Shown piece after piece: positions 43,759-55,922 of a DNA stretch of 64,000 bases. Numbering within the stretch: position 1 is the first letter of the stretch; the number at the start of each line of letters is the position of its first letter. The notes under the pieces are model-generated. The model ran no database searches. It was not told the origin of the DNA and was given only the letters and a program-made list of their open reading frames with translations. This stretch comes from Saccharina japonica (Eukaryota > Sar > Phaeophyceae > Laminariales > Laminariaceae). The stretch is taken from the NCBI GenBank assembly GCA_008828725.1, contig MEHQ01003574.1:496001-560000 (forward strand). The letters run 5' to 3'. The position numbers and the translations under genes are program-made.

Positions 43759-45476
43759 TAGAGCTGGGTATCCGGTCGAAACCAGGGATGAATATGATAT
43801 GGATATATTCACCGTTAAAAAGCCGGATATATCCGGAATTTGGATATATCATATAATATCCATATCAAGTGGCATATATTGGGATATCGGATATATATCG
43901 GATATATTTGTGATATTTCTGGATATATCACTATTTTCAATTTTCTTTTCTTTTTTTCATCCCATTTATTATCTTCGCACTTCTGTCTTTCTCTCTCCCT
44001 AGTCGTAACTCAGATCCGGGGTTACAAAGTAGGCTCCTCTCCCTCCTCCCCCACTACGGTTCTTGCCTTGATTTTTATCGCGCAGAGGGTTTCCCAACGC
44101 TCGTCGATCTTCATCGAATTTTGCTGACCCACGCTCTCGCGCTTTCAGCTATTAATAGTCAAGATTCTTGTTCGCGATAAAAAGTCCCCACGAACATGCA
44201 CCCGGGGGGGCTCGAACTCGCGACCTTGACGCTAACAAGCTTCGTGGTTACCTGCTAGCCCACCGGGGCGACTATATATCGGGTATATCACATGACATAT
44301 CGCTGATATAAACATATAATATGCCATTTGATACCAAGGTAAGGTATGCCAGGGTACTGCAGGCTACACCGCACATTTGACACGATGCACATTGTACTAA
44401 CACTGTACTTGTACTGATGTTGATACTGGTAGGATAGTACCGCATCACGTCGATGTCATAAAACGGCACCAGAGTATAAGACAGCACATAATTGACGCGT
44501 CTTGTATAAGTTATAACTTATGGCGCACATGGAGTGTCGCGACCCCTCCGCCAGGGTTGCACCCTCACGGTAACCCCCCCTACAATAAAAAAACAGTTGC
44601 TCATAATCTACAGCGAGTAAAAACGAAACATCTCGGACAAAACGGGGGAAAAGCCAAAAAATGCTCACAGCAATCTTCGCTGCCTGGCGAACGGCCACAC
44701 CACGAGAAGCAGACTACATACTGCGACAAGACACAATAAAAAAATTAACGTATCGCCCGTTAACCGAAGAAGAAGCCAATCCACAGCAAATTCCAACCTC
44801 ATGTCAATTCCCCCTAAAAATACCAAAACCAGTATTCGTTCCTGCAACAAAAGGAACGGTACGAGGTCGACGAGAAGAAAAGCAACTCAAGGAAAGAGTA
44901 GGACAAAAAGCAAAAAACATTATTATCGCTATCTTCAGAACTGTCACACCACGAGAAACGGACTACAACATGCGACAAAACACAAGAAAGTGGCGCCCCT
45001 TAATCGAAGAACAAGCCATCATGTCGTTATGCGGTACATTAAGTGACCGTTCGTCAAACATTAACGGTCTAAAACAATCTCGTCGTGGGAAAATCGTTAC
45101 ATTATTTGCGGTCCATCAAAGTATTTTTATGCCTTTTTTCAATTGTTTTATTGAATTATCCTGTCTGGGGTCACTGATCACTCATCAGTCAGCCAAATTC
45201 ACAACTTGGAGCGTACAGTATACCGAGTTATCCCGATGTATTCAGATCTATCACATACTATATCAGATATAGCACACCTTGTATCAGGATATATTCCATG
45301 ACATCGTATCATATCCAACCAGGAGCCATGATATTCTGGATATGGACGGATATTGGACTTGATATCAATTGTTATATATATCAGCTTTTTGGGAAAATAT
45401 ATATGATATTGATATGAAATATCATATCCATATCCGGTGAATATATCAACTTTCTGGATATAGATACCCAGCTCTA
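43759..45476. mobile_element. Non-autonomous hAT-like transposon (1.7 kb)
   Basis: TIRs TAGAGCTGGGTATC and GATACCCAGCTCTA at the exact ends, with an 8-bp target duplication GTTTCCAC (43751-43758 and 45477-45484). TAGRGCTGGG ends plus 8-bp duplications are characteristic of hAT. Both subterminal regions are rich in GGATAT/ATATCC repeats, which could be transposase-binding sites. No transposase ORF; a tRNA-like unit lies inside. Confidence 0.85.
44179..44272 (-). tRNA. tRNA-like sequence with Pol III terminator, copy 2
   Basis: Reverse-strand copy of 35485-35578 with the same length and order: GTCGCCCCGGTGGGCTAGCAGG start, GAGTTCGAGCC B-box, TTTTT end at 44183-44179. The acceptor is GCCCCGG against CCGGGTG. 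Substitutions do not restore a standard cloverleaf. It lies inside the hAT-like element. Confidence 0.55.
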
Positions 45477-46125
45477 GTTTCCACTCGTACCTGTGGATAC
45501 TGGTGGGGGACCGGAGATATAAGCATTTGCTTGAGGTTCAAATAATAATACAACAATATTTTGTTTCCACCAAGCACCTGAATTGGTGTGAGACCAACTC
45601 CCCCTCTCGGGCTAAAGGGGGGATAGCCTCTGGTCATACATCGACCCTGCCTGGCTCAGGCGTGTTTATAGTTATCAATAACTTTGACTGATCACATCAA
45701 AGTTAGCCAGGGTAATTGTTTCTGGTACGGTTCGAGACAGCAGCAGGCTAATTGCACCGCGTTTTCGGTAGGACGCTACCTCCAAGACGAAGAGGGCGGT
45801 CTTTTTACGTGGTACTGTCTACGGAAGCTGAACGAGGGCTGCTGTGAGCGCACTGGCTCATCTGAGTGCTAATGACGTGCTACAGCTAGCTGTTGACCTG
45901 TAGCGGCGTCATCTTTGACTGGCTCAGGCGTGTCTATAGATTCTATGAAGGCTAAAACTAGCACGGTGCCTGTTATCACGAGATTGAGGGCTGGCGGTTA
46001 TTACATCTCGTAGTGCGATGCAAAATATAATTTCAAGCGTCGAATAAGAAAAAGTGTCGTGGTTGCAAGGACGGCAGAAATTCCAGCGTTAGACTATTAA
46101 TATATTGGGTTTATAGATATTGGGA

Positions 46126-46350
46126 CACGCCTAAAGCCTAGGCAGAGTCTATGACCAGAGGCTATCCCCCCTGCAGCCCAAGGGGGGCTGGTCGTACACC
46201 AAATCCAGGTGCTTGGTAGAAATAAAATTGTTATTTTTAATACCTCAAGCAAATGCTTGTATCCCCGGTTTCCCACCAGTATCCGTAGGTGAAAAATAGA
46301 AATCTCTAATAACATTAAATCCTCCGCCCATGCGGTTAGATCCTCCAACG
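46126..46350 (+). repeat. Single arm of the foldback element
   Basis: Matches 43349-43608 in direct orientation (ATGACCAGAGGCTATCCCCC, CAAATCCAGGTGCTTGGTAG, CAAATGCTTGTATCCCCGG, CCAACGGTCCATC). The rest of the element is absent. From 46351 to 46992 I see no firm exon. Confidence 0.7.
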
Positions 46351-46992
46351 GTCCATCACTCCAAGGTCAGTAAAATCTAACCCCTGGTGCTCTACTGTCC
46401 ACAGGTCCCTCGCATATCAAAAGCAAACGCAAGAGCAGCGAGCACGAACTGAACTGGTTGTGTGCCACTTTCCTGCCTCACTGCCAAACCCTCAGCTGAC
46501 AGTAATTTCCGGTTTCAAGTAAAGGCTGGAGCTAGAAAACACTTTACTCGTTAAAATTTGATACAAACGGTTTGCGAACATTGCGGGTAGCCGGCAATCC
46601 CGTGGCCTTTCTACCCCATATTTCCTTTCGGGGGCCCTTGCGTATACAACCAATAATTAGCAGAGAAGCGGGAAAATAGGGATTTTAAAATCGATACGTA
46701 CGAGGTACTGAAACTAAAAGGCCTCGCCGCGGATGTTCTTGGCAACGATGACATCCAAAGCATATTCAAGAGTCAAATAGTGTACGAGTAGAAGAGTCTA
46801 ATCGATTTGTCTGGGTGTTGTTAAGATGATGATCTAAAACAATGTTTTTTGTAAACGATGTGATTTGATATCGATACAGAGGTTTTCCCTTTCGAGATCG
46901 TTTCAATGATCATGAGGCAAATTTCTCCAAGAACATCCATGTACACAATTATCAACATATATATGTCAATCGTTCCGACGACAATATGATAC

Positions 46993-49900
46993 CTGTGGTC
47001 CTATTTGAGTCGGAATGCTGTGCCCGTGTTGATCTGCAGAGTCGAGGAAGCCGAGGATCTCGTACAACGACGCGTCCTTGAGCATTAGCATATGCTTTGA
47101 CATCTACAGAAAGACAGGCAGGACGACGGGGGAAGTGAGGTCTCAATGATGCAATGATGGTATGATGGCAGAGTGTAACAGGCAAATGCTATTGGGTGAG
47201 GCTCAGAGTGTAAATAAACTAAATATGTGTCGATAACATGAAGCCGACATGCCGTAGGGCATTGAGCTGTTGGAAAACAAGGACAAGTTTGTGTGAATCA
47301 ATTATTGACTACCATCGGTAGGGAAGCAGGCACTAGCCGGGCGATCCTGGACATTCACTCGGCAGGTCGGCATTGCATTATTTGGGCATCAACCGTGGCG
47401 GGCGAACGTGCCAATGGTACCCATGGGCTATATCGATAACTCTGGGGCCTTGAAAACCAGCACGCGTGGTCGTAATATGTTCTCATAGCGATGGGCAGGA
47501 GTAAAAGACAAACTGAAAGAATGTTGCCTATACGTGCAAGTAAGTGCTTTTTAAGAGTAGAAATATCAAGCGAAAAATAAAAAGCGTACACGTCAATGTC
47601 AGAATCGGTTCGTATACCATTAACCCACCTGCTCAGCTAGCGCCAAGAAACATCTCTTCGCGTAGAACCATGTATCCGTGCCAAGCTTCTTCTCGTACGG
47701 TTCCAAGGACTTGATGATGCGACTGATTCCAAACTCAAAATTCCCCTGAGAAATCATGGCGGACATGTAAACTGTGAGCATCTTGATATTTGCAGTTTCT
47801 TTTGATCCAAATATATGCCATGTATAGGTCTCGTGCATACTCACATTCTGTGGAACAGGCCAATCCAAACGTTTGGGTACAAATTGACGAGGGTGTACGG
47901 ACAAAGCGAGTGAGCAACCCATGAACATGCAGCATTGAGAGCATTGAAAGCATACATACAGCTGCCACGACGTACCCCTGGCATCAAGAATGGGCTACGA
48001 AGAGCAGACTAAGCTACGCCGTTAGCTGATTCGTTATTGTATCAATTCGCATTCCTGTTAGTACGGGTACGTGCGCGGGGAGGTTAGTCAGTTCAAGTGG
48101 CGCTGTAGAAAAATCACCCGTTCTGTCAGAAGTGTTTTTGTTCGGACCCTTGTAAAGCCACACATTCTGCCGTCGCTGAAAGCATGAGAGCATGAGAGCA
48201 TGAGTGGGCAATATTCGTTGACAATCGACGAGAATTGGGAACTCTGAATGGGTCATATGCACAATATAAACCTAGACATGGGAACAAACTGGTGATGACG
48301 GGCTGATCAAAAGGTCGCTGAGCGTTAAAACTCACGCCGCGAGTTGACCTCGAAACTAAAAGTGCAGACCAAAAATATGATGCCTCACACATTGGAACCA
48401 CAGCGACAAGGAAACTATGGTTATCAAAAGTGCAGAAAATATGAAATCGCGTTTGATTCAGACGAAAAACAGCATGGAAAATAATTGAACTATAGTCTAG
48501 TGGGTAAATTTCTCACCTTGGCACAATACAGCGTCCCAATAACCAAGTTGACAATACACAGGTGAAAACACTGTTTGTCAGGGTATTGTTGTGCCACCTT
48601 TTCTTCTTCTTTTTCAATCTGCATCGAAACATGAACATTGCAATGCAAAATTCAATGATTGCAGTGGAACAACAGTCAGATGAGCATGATGGTGCATCAG
48701 TACCGGCATGAGCATGAGCATGATGGCGTATCAGTATGTTCATGTATGTTGAGTGTATGAGTATATCAGTACGTTGAGTATGTTGAGTATATTGAGAGTG
48801 TGTTGAGAGTATGTTGAGAGAATATTGAAAGTATATTATGTTGAGAGTATGTTGAGTGTGTTGAGACTGGTGTTACGGTAGGGGGTCGGGTCACCTTTTT
48901 GTGTTTAGGTCCTTTATCGTCAGCCGCTCAGAGCCACTCCACTCGGCCGAGGGACTACCCTATACATTTGCAGTGTCAACCGTTTATGCTTTTCGTTTTT
49001 TTTGTCCCACCAAGGCATTGTTTGCTACATTGGGCAAACAAAGTATATTTTATTATTTGCAGAAAAGATGGGGTAGCCCCTCTACCGTACTCGCAGCATA
49101 GCACCAGTCTTGAACAGTGTTCATTCTTCACCATTCTTCACCAGTCTTCCACCATCTGTCTATATCCGCACGTGATTTCGAGTAGCATTCCTTGCATAAC
49201 CGAGCATTAAAATATAGTGTACATAAAATGCGACATCTTGCGTGTTGGGCATTGGTGATCGTTTGGCACACTGCATACCTTTCTCATTAGCTCCTCCGCC
49301 TCCTCGTTTTGACTGATCATGATGTGGCTGACGCACAGGTTCGCCAAGACTATTGCAGGAACCTCAAGAATTGTGTCCGCTTGCTTCTTCACGATTGGCT
49401 CGTAATAGCGAATGGCCTCCTGAGCAACGTGCAGCAACGGAGGTGCGGGGAGGCGCCATCAGATCCCCGTCTCGAGAAGAAACTACGTGTACGCAGATAA
49501 TGGAATTGATCATTTTAGCACCAGTCCGGGGCGGGCATGGGGGCAGGCAATGGTGTGTGGGGTGTATGTGTCATCGACGACAAAGGAAAACGCTCACGTA
49601 TAACTATAAATATTTCCGCAACAACGTGGGCAGCAAGCAGGAAGCATGAACGACCTTTCACCGTCCATCGCCCGGTAGAGGCGCACAGCACATGTATTCA
49701 TACTGTAATACTGTAATAGTGTAATAGTGTACCTTGAACTTCTCCTCCATGAAGAAGACGTGAGCTGCGTTTAGCTTCCAAGTGTCGTGATCCGAGCAGA
49801 ATTCTGCCGCCTGCCTGAACAGCTTCTCCACGACAGGGTAGTTCTCTCTGTCCCAGTAAATTCTGGCCATTGCCATCAAGACAGGGATATAGCGCTCTAG

Positions 49901-52900
49901 AGCCGCATCGTACATCTACCGCCCACAAGTATAACGGGGGAGACGGTGAATGAAACACCAAGGCGATACTGAAGGAATAAGTTCACGTTTTAGGATACGG
50001 GTGCATCAATACGCAATAATGATCATGAGCATTGGACAGCTGTACGTTGGCCTACTGCGGTACTGGCCTACTGTGGAATGCATGTGCTACTAAAGGAAAT
50101 GCGTGCAAAATGTTGCATCGAATCGACCAGCAGCTTTCCTCGCTTTCAGCATCCGCTTGGGAGACAGGCTACAGGCAGTGCAGATATCGCCGCAACAAGA
50201 GCGGCTCGTTGTTTTAGTACACGCATTCACAGGAGATTGGCTGGCAAATACCGGTAGCATTTTTTATACCTGGTATCTCGTACCAGGTATCAATGAAACC
50301 ACCCTCGCGTGTTTCGCGAAACAATTCAAGCCTTTATCTTGAAAGCTGAGACAAAGCTGCAGCCACCCACTATTTTCAATAGGCTCTTCTCGCGAACGTA
50401 TGATGTGTTAGATAGGCGGAGGCACACCGCTAACAGACGACCTTGGTCTAAATATCTTGAAATTTTGGTAGTGTGAGCATCGCTTAATCCACTTTTGGAC
50501 CCCGTGCGACCTATGAACCAGACCCCGAAGCATTTATACTACTCTCGGCTGGTGGACACCGAGGCACAAAAATAACGATTTACGCATTGATATAAGTGGA
50601 CCGAGTTGGATGGACTTCAATTAACAGTCTCCTCTCGATCATTAACCGGTGTGTTTCGATTTTTGTTTTATGCACTTTTAGTTTCGCACGAAAAATGAAG
50701 AAATCAAGCCGTTGGCCGCTTGCTGCGAATAGTTTTGCACGAGAAGCGCCTACTAGGCATGTTATCCTATTGAATGCTGCAAAACGCTCTTGCCCCACCT
50801 CTAGGCTAGTTTTGATGGCGTCGTTGTCGCGCGCAATCCTTGCATCCTGTATTTGCTTCGTCAATTGCCGCAGTGAATCGATGTGTTTCGATGTCAGTTC
50901 ATCGTACTGGCGGTGGGGTTGGGCAGTGAAGGCAAGCAAAAAAGTCGATGCGGCCGAAAAGTTGGTTGAAATGAGTGCATTCAAAGAGATCACGCAGTGC
51001 GTTCTAAGCAATGAGCATGTTGCAACATAAACGACACAATAGGGAATTGAGAATTTGAGACCCATTCAGAACTGAAAAAATGTCCCGCACTAATTACAAG
51101 TAGTTTTCCTCCAAATCGTGGGACCACTTCCTAAGGGGTTAAGATGCCAATAACAGCCCCACTAACCTTGCTGATCGAAAAGCCGCATTCAACGATGAAA
51201 TACTACCGTAAGCTCTGTATGTTCCACCTTGCGGTAGGCCTCCTCCGGACTAGTTTGCACCATGATGGCAGCATCCAAGTATTCGTACAGCTCTTCGCTC
51301 AAAAACTTGTAGGTGAGGTGACTTGGTCAAAGAACAAGACGGCAACAGCCGTGGACAAAGATAAGAAGACGTGTTATCAAGGGGGCCACCGGTCTTAATA
51401 GTATAACACAATTGCAATGAAATCACGAACATGTTGGTCACTCTACAATTTAAGCGCTAGGTTGAAACAAACTGGTTATCCTACTGTATAATGGTGGCAA
51501 TGCTATTAAAACGTATAGATGACGATGAAGCTCCCGTAGGACGCACGACTGAAAGCAGGCAAGAACACAACAATCCATTATACCTATGATGTGTACTCGT
51601 ATCGTTTTTTTTTCTGACCAAAAACAAGTGACGGGAGCCGTGACACTATCCTATCTACAGGTGAAGGAAAACTAAACATCGATGCTAATATGTAAGATAG
51701 TGCTAAAAGGGTGGGTATGTCATATGTAGGTGCTAACTATTGTAGCACTTGGCATGACAAGCGATCAACTCAGGGAAAATGTATCCATGGTGATCAGGTG
51801 AGTTGTACAGCCTTTAAGGGCGTTGGCACCAACTCATCCCGCTGGTGCAACAATAGATAGCTACGGCATCATTACTCTCTTCAAGTGACTCAAACTTTAT
51901 TATAGAAATAACAATGAGTGTTTGTAGAGGAAATATCTACCAGTACCAGTACAACAGATCGCAAGCGTGAGGAAAGATCCCGTGTCTGGTATGATATTAG
52001 CAGTGCACTATTTAATACCTGGTAGCAAACAGAGGCAAACTGGGTCGCACGGACGTACGTATTCTGTTGCCGCACTGAACACATCTAATAGCGCATGCGG
52101 TGGCAATCACGAAATCACCTGTTTTCCGCTAGGATGTCTGCGGCGAGTTCGTGGTAGCCGTAGTTGCAGTGCAAAAGCAGTAGATTGCCGAAGGTCTCGG
52201 GCGGAAAGGGGGGGTTCGACAAGAGGAAATTGAGCTTGCGAAACCCTGCTGTAGGATCTTCCTCCATATGTAGAAGAGCCTGTGCGATTTCCCACGCAAC
52301 AAGATCAGACACGGTCACGTAACAGGAATGGTCACTACGAAGTATACAGCTATAGAAGTCGAAATAACATCCACTTGAACATGTGCCTCTCTTCGTCACT
52401 TTGCCTCGTTGCCCAGTACCAACAACAACGCACTCCTTTATACGCACCAAGATGTTGGGACGGTATATATCCATCGACGCCCGCTGAACCACAGACGACT
52501 GGGCTTCACAGACTATGAGCACACCTGATTGTGGAGCGTGACGGGGTCCAGCTCCTGTTCTCTGCGGGGTGGCATGTCGCTGAGGGCCTCGACCGCCATT
52601 TCTGAGTTCTTTCTTGTGTGTTCAATGGCTGCCCTCAAATTAAATGCCTCAACTAAGCAAGTTTCCTGGCCGCAGGCAAAACAAGAAAATATCATGTATT
52701 TTAAGACCTTTGAGCATGCGGGCAGAACGTGTACCCCTGTCGAGTGGACTTTGGCCGATCGATTACGACGAATTTGCCAAACCTCCGCGGAGGTTGAAGA
52801 TAGAAGTAACTAACCAGCAAACCAACGAAACAATTAAGTCGGGTTCGCAACAAAATCCAAACATTGTGAGTGACCCGCAGACCTTCGTAAGCCAATCCTC

Positions 52901-55896
52901 ACCAACGAGCGATTGTGTGCCGTTCAGAGTCAACATAGAAAGAAGATCGCTGTTCTACAAGACGCTTCACGTCGCGTGAAAACGACCAAGTAAGGAGTTA
53001 GTTGCATCAGGCGAGTAAAGTACGTGACATCTGATACTCTAAAGCAATACCTTAACTGCACGTCTGGTGCGGTGGAGATATTTTACAGAAATTCGAATGT
53101 AGTGCAGAAGTACTGCTGGCGCCAAACACATTCCAACATCATCAACGTCTTTGAAGCTCAACGTCCAAGTTTTCACCTGCAAAACCTGCGAATTCCCAAC
53201 GGAGCGCACGTCGATTCCGTCGGTATTACTGCCGACAGATAACTCTGGGTGATCGCGTACACCTCTCTCGATGATCTCATCTGAACGGGTGGTACGGAAG
53301 GAACAATGCCGACGCAAAGACAATCTTCAGGACAATCCAAACATTTATTCCATAATGTGCCTGACAAGCGGCGAGTCATTATCCGTTACTCATGGGTAGG
53401 GAGCAGAACAATTCGCCCCCCATGCCATATGGACAGAGCCTGCTATTGAGACAAATTGTAGACAAGCACGCATACCCAAGCAGAAAAATGAGCGCACCAA
53501 AGCGAGGTGCTGCGGCAATCTTTCCAGGTATAGTTATGTGGCCACCTCTGTTCGCGAACTCTCGGGATGGTTTAGAAGCTACTTCTGACAAAGAGGGGTG
53601 CTCTTTTAAGTTCTAGGAAACATTAAAACCCTCCGAAGGCATTACACGCTAATTGGGGAACACGAAACCTTGTCAAAGGAACCACCATGACCAGGGCGAT
53701 ACAATGTCGTCAACCGCACCGGAAATGAGCTCAGCAACTGAGATAAGCCGAAGAAAGAGCTCACAGGCGTGGCTCACCGACGTGTTTTAATGCAGGGACA
53801 TACTGCTTGTCCTTGAAGTAGCACAGTGCAGTGTTGTAGGCGAGATCTGCCTGGTATCCAAGGGTATGCATTGCGTCCGCGTACTTTTGTCTGGCATCGT
53901 CGTAGTCTGTGCAGGTAAGGCCGCGGGAAACCGACCAAACAACATTAACAAATTATAACAATTCAAGGCATGCGGTGTCTGAGTGTTGGCTGGTTTTCTG
54001 ATGTCAGGTAAACCCATCCGTCGAAATTGGCAATGCAATAGTGTTACAACAAGTCATGGATGGGGTTATAATTGCATGCCGCACCGTGAAAAAACCCTGA
54101 TGCTCAAAATATGCATACTCGTAGATCAGCCAGCAAACAACTTGTCTCTTCTTTCAAACGCCGAACCACCTGATGGGGGAGTGCAATCAACAGAAACTGG
54201 TACTGCTTGGTTGCCTTGCACGTAACAGACAGTAGTGGTGCTCTAATCCTGCATTTGGTAGGGCTGGGCACTGGCTGACTGAGTCAGTAGTGATACATAC
54301 TGTCGTCAAAATTAATCAGTATACTGGGCTACAGCAGTATACTGTCTCTCGCCTCTCTTTTCTCCTCCCGAAACGCATGTGGTGGGTTTGCGTACTGTAT
54401 CATGGCGTGTTTCTTGGACGTACGTAACATAAACCTACTGGCGAATATACTGGCGGGTTTAGTCAGTAGATTACTACTGCCAGTAGGTTACTACTGCCAG
54501 TACATACTGCGCCAGCGCCCAGCCCTAGCATTTGGTGGATTGGGATGTGCTGGCACCAGAAACGTGAAGGCATTGTGAACCGCTCGAACGCACCTTGGTC
54601 TTTGAAGGAAATGGAGGCGTAGCTGATTATGGTGTCCGGATCGTCACTGAGGCACTGATCAACCAGACTCTTGCATGCTGGTAACTCGTCTTGCTCGTAT
54701 TTGATCGCGCCCTTCAAGAGCAAAGTGTGGACAGCAACAATTCAGGGTTGACCCTGGTTGACCCCTGCAGAACTTCACCCTCGGTTTCGCGGACAACATA
54801 ATAGCTGGAAATAGTTGGGGATCGCTTTGCAGTGTGACTACAGTATCTAGAGCGCAAATATCGCCATCTGTAAAATACCTGCAGCGCGATCATCCTCTGC
54901 TGATATTGTGGGCTGTCGACTCGCACTGCTGCTCTCGTCGCTTCTGGATACATCCCGGCCTTGTACAACGACTGTGCAAGATATACCTGATCGAAGTGGA
55001 AAGTTTGGACCGTGCGTCGTGCGGGTCAGGGTTCAGGCCACCACTGCACCAGTTTTCGGCGAAGACTTCCTGATTTTTCTTGTCGTTCGCCACCATTAAT
55101 CTCACCTTGTACTCTTCGACAGTGGGGCACACCTTGACGAGTTGTTCATACATCGTGGTGGCGGCCTTGTAGTCTTGCATCTGGTAGTAGCAGTAGCTCA
55201 ACAGAGATAAAGCCGCTCTGTTTCGTGGAAAGTTCTGTTGACCAAGCGCACATACATGGGGTGTGTTGAGGTAAGGCAAGTGAGAATGCAGTACAACAGC
55301 AGTGTCGGGCAAATGTTGTCATTGTCAGGTACTCTCATCCTAGTCTGCGACGCAGAAGCGCCGGTGGATCACCGCGATGAGTTAATTTGGCACGTACGTT
55401 ATTTAGCATTCCCAACTATGAATACTGCAGTTGGCATAGTTTCCCCCCCCCACGTATCATACGTCATACGTACATACTCGACCCATCATTACGTCTCCAG
55501 CACGCACTCTAGCACAGAGAAAATGGCCCACATCATTGGCTGACTATGTAGAGTAGCACTACCTAGCCTACAGAAGTCTGACTACGCAGGCTAGTGGGTA
55601 TTGACATATAAGCAAAAGATACCAAGGTAAACAACAGGAAACAGTGAACATATGAGTACGATACAAAAAGCTGGTATATATGATACGTACTGGTATGATT
55701 CTACCGTACGAATATATCTTCGACCGTGCCGTATCTTTCTCTACATGACGCCGAGCACAAAATAGCCCCCTCCGCAATATCTCACCCCTAATTCAGACGT
55801 CAGCAAGTTCACAGCTTCAGGAAAACGGCCGTCTTTGATTGCAGTGTACACCATCGACGTGTATTGCCCCTCGGGCACCATACCGTTCGTGGACAT
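46993..55896 (-). CDS. IFT70: Intraflagellar transport protein IFT70 (TTC30/DYF-1), at least 15 exons
   Basis: Exons on the - strand, all with GT-AG borders and matching phases: 55896-55786 (ATG), 55234-55106, 54986-54879, 54711-54594, 53906-53778, 53280-53177, 52665-52525, 52279-52119, 51321-51228, 50906-50799, 49915-49733, 49419-49279, 48618-48517, 47745-47629 and 47103-46993. Together they give about 620 residues of a TPR protein against roughly 660 for the family. Landmark segments are RAALSLLSYCYYQMQDYKAA, GSNTDGIDVRSVGNSQVLQ, AFNLRAAIEHTRKNSEMA, FPPETFGNLLLLHCNYGYHE, VLANLCVSHIMISQNEEAEE and GISRIIKSLEPYEKKLGTDT. IFT70 is a core IFT-B subunit needed to build cilia and flagella, so the organism has a flagellate stage. 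The last short exon, left of 46993, was not found with confidence. No lesions seen, so the gene looks functional. Confidence 0.93.
48732..48872 (+). repeat. GAGTATGTT-type minisatellite in an IFT70 intron
   Basis: Imperfect units of GAGTATGTT / GAGTGTGTT / GAGTATATT lie between IFT70 exons 12 and 13. A GCATGA run lies at 48178-48205 in the next intron. Confidence 0.8.
54259..54527. mobile_element. hAT-type MITE (269 bp) in an IFT70 intron
   Basis: Begins TAGGGCTGGGC and ends GCCCAGCCCTA, with an 8-bp duplication GCATTTGG on both sides (54251-54258 and 54528-54535). Lies in the intron between exons 53906-53778 and 54711-54594. Its right end is 67 bp from the donor. The TIR resembles that of the 1.7-kb element at 43759, suggesting the same hAT transposase family could mobilise both. 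Confidence 0.9.
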
Positions 55897-55922
55897 TTCT
55901 GTAATGATGTGGGGTTCATTTC

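Larger units (their letters stand above)
43349..45664. mobile_element. Foldback/hairpin element interrupted by the hAT-like insertion
   Basis: 43349-43608 is the inverted repeat of 43698-43758 plus 45485-45664 once the inner insertion is removed. Shared blocks are ATGACCAGARGCTATCCCCC, CAAATGCT, CCAGTATACATGTATAGGTACGAGTGGAAAC and GATCCTTCAACG. Arms are about 240 bp and the loop about 90 bp. A third, direct copy of one arm is at 46126-46350. Confidence 0.7.
42272..45932. mobile_element. Outer TIR element (3.66 kb) with 8-bp target duplication
   Basis: The left end CACGCCTGAGCCAAGCAGGG and the right end (reverse complement CACGCCTGAGCCAGTCAAAG) share a 13-bp inverted repeat. They are flanked by TCTATAGA at 42264-42271 and 45933-45940. 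Related ends occur at 45664 and 46126. Because TCTATAGA is palindromic and the TIR is short, this boundary is less secure than the inner one. No transposase. Confidence 0.6.

Noticed and set aside
46690..46940. Terminal IFT70 exon candidates (short ORFs near 46.73-46.80 and 46.87-46.94 kb)
   Set aside because: Neither resembles the conserved C-terminus nor has a clear acceptor in the right phase.
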